From an uncultured Clostridia bacterium (GTDB lineage Bacteria; Bacillota; Clostridia; Christensenellales; Aristaeellaceae), in NCBI GenBank assembly GCA_946410395.1, contig CAMKAE010000103.1, forward strand, positions 1 through 7,695: 7,695 bases of DNA, written 5' to 3'. A model generated the notes under the pieces. It was given only the letters and a program-made list of their open reading frames with translations. It had not been told where the DNA came from and did not search any database. Below are positions 1 through 6,300 of the stretch, piece by piece. A program made the translations under genes and the position numbers. Position 1 is the stretch's first letter; every line of letters starts with the position of its first letter.

Positions 1-536
1 TCATTGAGACCGGCAGCGGCGGCGGCATCGGCTTCGGCCTGTGCGACGACATCACCCACGCGGTGATCGACGAGGAACGGATGACCAGCCTGCGGCGCTA
101 CCACACCATCACCGAGGCCAAGAACGGCGCCGGCGCGGTCCCGATCAAAACCGACCGGGGCTGGATCCACATCGCCCATGGCGTGCGCAACACCGCCGCG
201 GGCCTGCGCTATGTGATCTACGCTTTCGCCACGGCCCTGGATGACCCGGCGAAGGTCATCGCCCAGCCCGGCGGCTTCCTCATCGCTCCCTACGGCGGCG
301 AGCGCATCGGCGACGTGAGCAACGTGGTCTTCACCAACGGCGCCATCGTCGACACGGACGGCAAGGTCTACATCTACTACGCCTCCTCCGACACCCGCCT
401 GCACGTGGCCGCCACGGACCTCGACCGCCTGACGGACTATGTCTTCAACACCCCGGAGGACCCCCTGCGCTCCGTGGACTGCGTGAAGCAGCGGGTGGAT
501 TTCATCCGGCGGAACCTGGCGTATCTGGGGAAATAA
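1..536 (+). CDS. 4-O-beta-D-mannosyl-D-glucose phosphorylase (GH130), C-terminal part
   Basis: Partial gene, open at the left edge; the reading frame starts with the codon at position 3 and gives 177 residues before the TAA stop. The protein resembles the GH130 subfamily 1 phosphorylases, which cleave mannosyl-beta-1,4-glucose with inorganic phosphate to give alpha-mannose 1-phosphate and glucose, usually in the cytoplasm as the last step of beta-mannan use. Recognisable family blocks are ETGSGGGIGFGLCDD at the start, EAKNGAGAVPIKTDRGW, HIAHGVRNTAAGLRYV, ERIGDVSNVVFTNGAI, KVYIYYASSDTRLHVA and DYVFNTPEDP near the end. From memory of GH130 structures, the Lys of EAKNG and the His of AHGV, 19 residues apart, line the phosphate site. 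The catalytic Asp lies in the missing N-terminal part, so activity cannot be judged here. A related GH130 mannooligosaccharide phosphorylase is the main alternative; the family assignment itself is secure. Confidence 0.87.
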   Translation, partial: IETGSGGGIGFGLCDDITHAVIDEERMTSLRRYHTITEAKNGAGAVPIKTDRGWIHIAHGVRNTAAGLRYVIYAFATALDDPAKVIAQPGGFLIAPYGGERIGDVSNVVFTNGAIVDTDGKVYIYYASSDTRLHVAATDLDRLTDYVFNTPEDPLRSVDCVKQRVDFIRRNLAYLGK

Positions 537-539
537 CCA

Positions 540-562
540 TAAATCGTACGAAGTACGATTTA
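540..562. repeat. Perfect AT-rich palindrome (10-bp arms, 3-nt loop)
   Basis: The arms TAAATCGTAC (540-549) and GTACGATTTA (553-562) are exact reverse complements around a GAA loop. It starts 3 nt after the phosphorylase stop codon. It could form an RNA hairpin that ends or protects the upstream transcript. The right arm ends in only three T residues and no U-tract follows, so it is not a standard intrinsic terminator. It could also be a short dispersed palindrome or an operator; the sequence alone does not decide. Confidence 0.7.
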
Positions 563-608
563 ACACCATGAATGAAAATACTTTGTGTTTTCACAGCAAG
601 TGAGGGGA

Positions 609-750
609 GACCTCATCCGGCGCTGCGGCGCAAAGGGACCTCATCCGGCGCTGCGGCGCCACCTTCCCCTAAAGGGGAAGGCAATGGATATTAAAGTAAA
701 TAAAGCCTTCCCCTTCAGGGGAAGGGGGACCGCTTGCGGTGGATGAGGTC
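609..750. repeat. MITE/REP-like folded repeat with duplicated left end
   Basis: The core unit spans 637-750 (114 bp). Its ends are a perfect 10-bp terminal inverted repeat: GACCTCATCC (637-646) and GGATGAGGTC (741-750). Inside each end sits a small hairpin: GGCGC-TGCG-GCGCC (647-660) on the left and ACCGC-TT-GCGGT (729-740) on the right. The centre is a 21-nt inverted repeat, 662-682 against 705-725, with one mismatch, around a 22-nt AT-rich loop. The first 23 nt of the unit are duplicated exactly at 609-631, 28 nt upstream. There is no transposase and no obvious target-site duplication. The architecture fits a non-autonomous miniature element or bacterial interspersed mosaic repeat; I recall similar CCTCATCCG...CCTTCCCC repeats from clostridial genomes, but this was not checked by search. 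Confidence 0.82.
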
Positions 751-794
751 GCCCTGATTTCACAGCGCAATCCTCGCAATCAGTCTCCTGATCC

Positions 795-808
795 CCGACA
801 GATGTCGG
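795..808. repeat. Small hairpin in the leader of the secreted-protein gene
   Basis: CCGACA (795-800) and TGTCGG (803-808) pair around a GA spacer. The right arm overlaps the first unit of the 12-bp tandem repeats, and TGTCGG recurs in the second and third units (815-820 and 827-832), so the left arm could pair with any of the three. If this region is transcribed it would lie in the 5' leader about 40 nt before the ribosome binding site. A function is not shown. Confidence 0.45.
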
Positions 809-837
809 AAGAAATGTCGGTAGAAATGTCGGGAGAA
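802..837 (+). repeat. Three tandem 12-bp repeats, ATGTCGGNAGAA
   Basis: Units at 802-813, 814-825 and 826-837 are identical except at the eighth base (A, T, G). They sit 9 nt before the ribosome binding site of the secreted-protein gene. They are not coding for that gene: an in-frame TAG at 821-823 separates them from its start. They may be protein-binding sites or a slippage-prone tract that changes the spacing between promoter and gene. Confidence 0.75.
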
Positions 838-845
838 ACGCAAGG

Positions 846-851
846 AAGGAG
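846..851 (+). promoter_or_regulatory. Ribosome binding site for the secreted-protein gene
   Basis: AAGGAG is followed by an 8-nt spacer to the ATG at 860. This fixes the start codon, since the next in-frame ATG codes for a residue inside the signal peptide. Confidence 0.8.
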
Positions 852-859
852 CCCCTGCC

Positions 860-1588
860 ATGAAACGCATCCTCGTTCTGCTCCTGGCCGTGGCCATGAT
901 GCTTCCCGCCGCGGCCCTCGCCTCGGAGGAAAGCGGCGGCCTTGACCTGAGCGTGTTCACCTCCCAGCCCGAGGTTTTCAACGTCGCGGACGAGACCGAA
1001 CGAGCCGGGGGCTACTTCATCTGGCTCAACGAGCCCGCCACCGCCTGCGCCTTCGTCCACGCGCATGAGAGCGATTATCTGTACAGCACCGCCCAGTTTG
1101 AGTTGGCTGTCTATCCCGCAGGCACGGGGGCCGTGGTGGTGCCCCGGCTGCAGATCGTCTACAGCGCGGACGAGCCCGTCAACCTGCACGCCGTCTCCAT
1201 CGATGTGGGCGGGCAGCGCTGGCACTTTGAAATCCCTTCGGTGGATTACAGCCTGTCCGACAAGGGCAGTCAGGGCATGCAGGAGCATGTGCAGCTCCTC
1301 TTCGCGAAGGAGAACTGGGCTTTCATGACCGCCCTGGACGCCCTGCTGGAGGAGACCATCCGGGACGCGGAGGATCCCGTCCAGGCCATGAGCCAATCGC
1401 CGGTCCACGCGGTGCTCCACGGGGACCGGGAGGATCTGGAGATCACCTTCAACCCGGGTTTCCTGTACGAATACCTGGCCGTGGTGAACTACGGCATCGG
1501 CCGGCTGACGGAGAGCACAGCGCTCAGCCTGGCCCCCGATCCCACCGTCGCCACCCCCGTGACCGCCGAACCCATCCCGGCCGAATAA
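860..1588 (+). CDS. Secreted protein of unknown function
   Basis: A complete 242-residue protein with a clear Sec signal peptide: Met-Lys-Arg, a hydrophobic run (about residues 4-20) and an ALA|S cleavage site after residue 21. No Cys lipobox is present, so it is not a lipoprotein. There is no second membrane segment and no LPXTG anchor; release outside the cell is the simplest inference. The mature part has a beta-rich first half (residues 50-125, including VVVPRLQIVYSADEPVNLHA and SIDVGGQRWHFEIPSVDY) and a second half with a helical stretch (about 150-175) and an acidic segment (HGDREDLEITF). The tail, about residues 226-242, is rich in Pro, Thr and Ala, like a linker cut short. I do not recognise a domain or catalytic motif. 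It lies 43 nt before the phosphohexomutase gene and probably shares its transcript. Gene reality is supported by the ribosome binding site, signal peptide and codon use like the neighbours. Confidence 0.85.
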   Translation: MKRILVLLLAVAMMLPAAALASEESGGLDLSVFTSQPEVFNVADETERAGGYFIWLNEPATACAFVHAHESDYLYSTAQFELAVYPAGTGAVVVPRLQIVYSADEPVNLHAVSIDVGGQRWHFEIPSVDYSLSDKGSQGMQEHVQLLFAKENWAFMTALDALLEETIRDAEDPVQAMSQSPVHAVLHGDREDLEITFNPGFLYEYLAVVNYGIGRLTESTALSLAPDPTVATPVTAEPIPAE

Positions 1589-1615
1589 CCGCCGAGTACC
1601 CTTTCAATCACAGAC

Positions 1616-1622
1616 AAGGAGG
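1616..1622 (+). promoter_or_regulatory. Ribosome binding site for the phosphohexomutase gene
   Basis: AAGGAGG, a full match to the anti-Shine-Dalgarno core, precedes the ATG at 1632 by 9 nt. It decides the start of the gene. Confidence 0.85.
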
Positions 1623-1631
1623 CCCTTCACC

Positions 1632-3314
1632 ATGGATTTCAACGCCGAATACCGCCGCTGGCTCACCGCTGCCGACCCCGACCTGGCGGAGCAGCTCAGG
1701 CAGATCGAGAACGACCCCGCCGCCATCGAGGACGCCTTCTACCGGGACCTAGCCTTCGGGACCGGCGGCCTGCGCGGCGTGATCGGCGCGGGCACCAACC
1801 GCATGAACGTGCACACCGTCGCCAAGGCCTCTCAGGGGTTGGCGAACTATGTGAACGCGGCCTTCCCGGAGGGAAAGCGGAAGATCGCCGTGAGCTATGA
1901 CAGCCGGATCAAGTCCGATGTGTTCAGCCGGGAGGCCGCCGCGGTCTTCGCGATGAACGGCATCGAGGTCTTCATCTATCCGCAGCTCATGCCCACGCCC
2001 TGCCTGAGCTATGCCGTGCGTGCCCTGGACTGCGCCGCGGGCATCATGGTCACCGCCTCCCACAACCCCGCCAAATACAACGGCTACAAGGTCTACGGCC
2101 CCGACGGCTGCCAGATCACCACCGAGGCGGCGGCGGTCATCCTCGGCGAGATCGAGAAGCTCGACGTCTTCGCCGACGTGAAGCGCGGGGACTTCGACGC
2201 GCTGATGGCGGAGGGCAGAATTCGCTGGATCGGTGAGGACGTGTACACCGCCTTCACCGAGGAAGTGAAGAAGCAGTCCCTGCTGGCCCCCGGCGAGGAG
2301 ATCGACCGGGACGTGGCCATCGTCTATACGCCCCTGAACGGCACTGGCCTGAAGCCCGTGCTGCGTGCCCTGACCGAGAGCGGCTTCACCAACGTCACCG
2401 TGGTGAAGGAGCAGGAGCAGCCCGACGGGAACTTCCCCACCTGCCCCTACCCGAACCCGGAGATCCGCGAAGCCATGGCCCTGGGCATGGACTATGCCCG
2501 CCGCTGCAACGCCGACCTGCTGCTGGCCACGGACCCGGACTGCGACCGCTGCGGCATCGCGGTGAAGGACGAGCACGGCGAGTATGTGCTCCTCACCGGC
2601 AACGAGACCGGCATGCTGCTGCTGGACTATGTCTGCGCCCGCCGCATCGCGAACGGCACCATGCCGAAGGATCCCGTGGCGGTCAAGACCATCGTCACCA
2701 TCGACATGGCCGAGCGCATCGCGGCCAAGTACGGCGTGCAGGTCATCAATGTGCTCACGGGCTTCAAGTTCATCGGCGAGCAGATCGGCTTCCTGGAGAA
2801 GAAGGGCCAGGAGAACCGCTACATCTTCGGCTTTGAGGAGAGCTACGGCTATCTCTCGGGCACCTATGTCCGGGACAAGGACGCCGTGGACGCGGCCTTC
2901 CTGATCTGCGAGATGTTCGCCTGGTACCGCACCCGCGGCATCAGCCTCAAGCAGCGGCTGGACCAGCTCTACGCCGAGTTCGGCTTCTGCCTGAACACGC
3001 TGTACTCCTTTGAGTTCGATGGCAGCGCCGGCTTCCGGAAGATGCAGGACCTGATGGCGTCCTTCCGCGCCGGCACGGAGCGCATCGGAGGCCTCGCGGT
3101 GGAGCAGGCCCTGGACTACAGCCTGGGGCTGGACGGCCTGCCCAAGTCCGACGTGCTGAAGTACCGCCTGGCGGGCAACTGCTCCGTGGTGGTGCGCCCC
3201 TCCGGCACCGAGCCCAAGCTGAAGACCTACATCTCCGTCTCCGCTCCCACCCGGGAGGAGGCCGCGGCCACGGAGAAGGTCATCGCGGAGGATCTGAAGC
3301 GTCGGATGAAATAA
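1632..3314 (+). CDS. pgcA: Phospho-sugar mutase (phosphoglucomutase/phosphomannomutase family)
   Basis: A complete 560-residue cytoplasmic enzyme of the alpha-D-phosphohexomutase superfamily, which interconverts hexose 1-phosphates and 6-phosphates through a phosphoserine. All four signature sites are intact and in order: the active-site loop TASHNP with catalytic Ser143 (residues 141-146), preceded by the N-terminal FGTGGLRG (42-49); the Mg-binding loop DPDCDR (301-306, Asp301/303/305); the sugar-recognition loop FGFEESYG (399-406); and the phosphate-binding loop RPSGTEPK (522-529). The length and the GFEES form fit the long PgcA/PGM2-like branch of Bacillota, not the shorter (about 450-residue) GlmM or ManB types. 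Glucose 1-phosphate is the likeliest substrate; mannose 1-phosphate is possible, since family members are often dual, and would fit the mannosylglucose phosphorylase upstream. The symbol is by similarity. It probably shares a transcript with the secreted-protein gene. Confidence 0.93.
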   Translation: MDFNAEYRRWLTAADPDLAEQLRQIENDPAAIEDAFYRDLAFGTGGLRGVIGAGTNRMNVHTVAKASQGLANYVNAAFPEGKRKIAVSYDSRIKSDVFSREAAAVFAMNGIEVFIYPQLMPTPCLSYAVRALDCAAGIMVTASHNPAKYNGYKVYGPDGCQITTEAAAVILGEIEKLDVFADVKRGDFDALMAEGRIRWIGEDVYTAFTEEVKKQSLLAPGEEIDRDVAIVYTPLNGTGLKPVLRALTESGFTNVTVVKEQEQPDGNFPTCPYPNPEIREAMALGMDYARRCNADLLLATDPDCDRCGIAVKDEHGEYVLLTGNETGMLLLDYVCARRIANGTMPKDPVAVKTIVTIDMAERIAAKYGVQVINVLTGFKFIGEQIGFLEKKGQENRYIFGFEESYGYLSGTYVRDKDAVDAAFLICEMFAWYRTRGISLKQRLDQLYAEFGFCLNTLYSFEFDGSAGFRKMQDLMASFRAGTERIGGLAVEQALDYSLGLDGLPKSDVLKYRLAGNCSVVVRPSGTEPKLKTYISVSAPTREEAAATEKVIAEDLKRRMK

Positions 3315-3328
3315 ACCGAACCGGCAGC

Positions 3329-3357
3329 GGCGCCGCGGCTCGGACCGCCGCGGCGTC
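3329..3357. repeat. GC-rich hairpin between the mutase and polC
   Basis: CGCCGCGG (3331-3338) pairs perfectly with CCGCGGCG (3348-3355), extended by a G-T and a G-C pair to 3329/3357, around a 9-nt loop. It begins 14 nt after the mutase stop. No T-run follows, so it lacks the second half of an intrinsic terminator. It may stabilise the upstream mRNA end, act in a Rho-dependent way, or be a chance product of the GC-rich composition. Confidence 0.45.
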
Positions 3358-3375
3358 CCGCCTGCGCCGTTGAGT

Positions 3376-3379
3376 GAGG
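3376..3379 (+). promoter_or_regulatory. Weak ribosome binding site that decides the polC start
   Basis: GAGG precedes the ATG at 3386 by 6 nt. The only other in-frame start before the upstream TGA (3371-3373) is GTG at 3374, which has no purine-rich sequence in front of it, so the ATG is preferred. The signal is weaker than for the other two genes. Confidence 0.55.
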
Positions 3380-3385
3380 CAGTTC

Positions 3386-6300
3386 ATGAGCTATGAGGAC
3401 CTGATGTCCCGGATCTACAAGGAATTCCCCCACCTGCAGGACCAGCTGAGCGCGCCGCAGGTGGTTTTTGTGCGCGCGCGCAACAAGCTGTACATCACCT
3501 TCCAGTCCATGACGCTGGTGGAGGAGAAGACCTTCCTGCAGCTGGAGCGGCTGCTGCGGCAGCTGTTCCCGGGCCGGCCGCTGGCCCTGCGGGTGGTGAG
3601 TCCCGGCCTGGCGGAGGACTTCCGGCAGAATATCGGCGCCTACAAGCAGGTGCTGGTGGATTTCCTGTGCCGCAATTACCCGGCCTCGGTGTCTTGGATG
3701 CGGGACATCGACTGGCGCTGCGAGGGGGACCGCGTCACCCTGACCTTCCCCGATGAGTTCTCCCTGGGCTACATGGCCCGCCAAAACGTCGCCGCCCGGC
3801 TGAACCAGGCCATCCGGGACATCTTCGCCGCGGACCTGCAGGTGGAGCTGGCGGTGGCTGGCGACCAGGAGAAGCGGCTGGAGGAGCTGCGGGCCGCCAG
3901 CGGCAAAGCCCTGGCCGAGCCCGTGAGCCTGGAGGAGCTCCGCAAGCGCTACGGCGCGCCGCCGGAGGAAAAACCCCGCCGCGCGCCCCGCACCCACAAG
4001 TCCGGCAGCGGCAACGGGCCGGAGATGAGCGACGACAAGGTGGGCAAGCCCATCCTGGGCCGCAGCATCGCCGACGACCCCACGGAGATGAAGGAGCTCT
4101 CCACCGAGGGCGGCGTGGTGGTGGTGCAGGGCGACATCTTCAAGTGCGAGACCAAGGAGCTGCGGGGCGGGGAAACCGTGCTGGTGTCCTTTGCCGTGAC
4201 GGATTACACCTCTTCCATCCTCTGCAAGGCCTTCCTGCGCTACCGCAAGGGCTTCGGCCGCCGGGGGGAGAGCGAGGAGGCGCCGCCGCCCATCACCGAC
4301 GAGGAGCGGCAGGCTGTGCAGGAGAAGCTGGACCGGATCAAGGTGGGCAAGAACGTCAAGATCCGGGGCGAGTGCGCCTACGACAGCTACGCCCGCGAGA
4401 TGTGCATCACCGTCCGGGACATGACCGAGATGGAGAAGATCGAGCGCCAGGACACGGCGGCGGAAAAGCGCGTGGAGCTGCACATGCACACCAACATGTC
4501 CGCCATGGACGCCATGACGCCGGCGGACGAGCTGATCGCCCGGGCCGTGAAGTGGGGCCACCCCGCCGTGGCCATCACGGACCACGGGGTGCTGCAGTCC
4601 TTCCCCGCCGCCTTCCGGGCCGCCAAGGGCAAGATCAAGCTGATCCCCGGCTGCGAGGCCTACATGATCGACGAGCGGGACATCGTGGAAAAGGCCGACG
4701 CGCGCCCGATGACGGATCCCATCGTGGTGCTCGACTTTGAGACCACCGGCCTGAACACCCGCACCTGCCGGGTCACCGAGATCGGCGCGGTGCGGCTGCG
4801 GGACGGCGTGGTGGAGGACAGCCTGTCCCTGCTGGTGGATCCCGGCGTTCCCTTGCCGGCCCGCATCACGGAGATCACCGGCATCACCCCCTCCATGCTC
4901 GAAGGCCAGGAAAAGGCCGACACCGCCATCCCCAAGCTGATGGCCTTCATCGGGGACGCCGCCCTCGCCGCCCACAACGCGGACTTCGACGCCCCCGTGC
5001 TCCGGGCCGAGCTGCAGCGGCTGGGGCAGACGTTTGACGCGCCGGTCCTGGACACCCTGACCATGGCCCGCAAGCTGTACCCGGACCTGCGCAGCCACAA
5101 GCTCAGCGCGGTCTGCAAGCACCTGGGCGTCTCGCTCAAGAACGCTCACCGGGCCGTCCACGACGCCACCGCCACGGCCCTGTGCCTGGCCAAAATGATC
5201 CGGGAGGCCGAGGAAAAGGGCATGCACACCCTGGCGGACCTGAACGCCGGCCTGCACGGCGGCGCCATCGGCGAGAGCTGGCACACCGTGCTGCTGGTCC
5301 GCAGCCAGGAGGGCCTGGTGAACCTGAACCGCCTGGTGTCCATCTCCCACCTGGAGTACTTCCGCCGCCGCCCCCACATGCCCCGGGCGCTAATCCAGCG
5401 CTACCGCGAGGGGCTGATCGTGGGCAGCGCCTGCGAGGCCGGCGAGCTGTTCCGCGCCGTCGTGAAGGGCGAGCCCTGGGAGCGCCTGCTGCGGATCGCC
5501 TCCTTCTACGACTACCTCGAGATCCAGCCCGTGGGAAACAACGCCTTTCTCGTCCGCAGCGGCGAAGCGCCGGACGAGGAGGCCCTGCGGGAATACAACC
5601 GCACCATCGTCCGCCTGGGCGAGGCGCTGGGCAAGCCGGTCTGCGCCACCGGAGACGTGCACTTCCTCGACCCGCATCACGCGATCAACCGCGCCATCAT
5701 CCAGGCGGGCATGGGCTTTGAGGACTGCGATAAGCAGCCGCCGCTCTACTTCAAGACCACCACGGAAATGCTGGAGGAGTTCGCCTACCTTGGCCCGGAA
5801 AAATGCCGGGAGGTGGTCATCGACAATCCCCGCAGAATCGCGGACATGGTGGACGAGCTGCGGCTCTTCCCCAAGCACCCCGAGGGCAAGGAGACCTTCC
5901 AGCCCAAGTGGGAGGATGCGGAGGACAACATCCTGCGCATGACCTGGGGCACCGCCCGGGAGATGTACGGCGATCCGCTGCCGGAGATCGTCAAGGCCCG
6001 CCTGGACAAGGAGCTCAAGTCCATCGTGGGCTACGGCTACTGCACGCTGTACAACATCGCCGAGCGGCTGGTGTCCAAATCCCTCGAGGACGGCTACCTG
6101 GTGGGCAGCCGGGGCTCCGTGGGCTCCTCGCTGGTGGCCCGCATGTGCGGCATCACCGAGGTCAACGCCCTGCCGCCGCACTACCGCTGCACACACTGCC
6201 ACAAGGGCTTCTTCGACGTGGACACCAAACAGTACCACGTGGGCGTCGACCTGCCGGACCGGGACTGCCCCGACTGCGGGCAGAAGCTGGTCAAGGACGG

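Larger units (their letters stand above)
537..859. other. Non-coding, repeat-rich intergenic interval
   Basis: This 323-nt gap holds no convincing gene. From left to right it contains an AT-rich palindrome (540-562), an AT-rich stretch up to about 600, a folded MITE/REP-like repeat with a duplicated left end (609-750), a weak 5-bp hairpin (779-792), a 6-bp hairpin (795-808), three 12-bp tandem repeats (802-837) and the ribosome binding site of the next gene. The AT-rich parts contrast clearly with the GC-rich genes on both sides. A promoter for the secreted-protein gene must lie here or upstream, but I could not identify a credible -35/-10 pair. There is no rRNA, tRNA or recognisable riboswitch. 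Confidence 0.8.

Noticed and set aside
540..562. Intrinsic terminator for the phosphorylase gene
   Set aside because: The stem is AT-rich and no U-tract follows, so I list it only as a palindrome.
568..603. Possible 11-codon leader peptide (ATG to TGA)
   Set aside because: No ribosome binding site in front of it and no tie to the downstream gene; more likely chance in AT-rich DNA.
609..837. CRISPR array
   Set aside because: The repeats are either adjacent without spacers (12-bp units) or only two copies with a 5-nt gap (23-nt units), and there are no cas genes.
641..1420. 259-codon open frame on the - strand covering the repeat and the secreted-protein gene
   Set aside because: It runs through the folded repeat and antisense to a gene with a good ribosome binding site and signal peptide; the encoded protein has no recognisable features.
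1749..2576. 275-codon open frame on the - strand
   Set aside because: Antisense to the phosphohexomutase, whose catalytic loops are all in the + frame.
4144..4740. 198-codon + strand frame inside polC
   Set aside because: Out-of-frame shadow rich in Gly, Arg and Pro; the polC frame through the same bases carries the OB and PHP domains.
3227..5377. 716-codon open frame on the - strand
   Set aside because: It lies opposite polC; its composition (long runs of His, Gly, Val, Leu and Gln) is typical of antisense frames in GC-rich DNA, with no domain. polC on the + strand has every expected motif.
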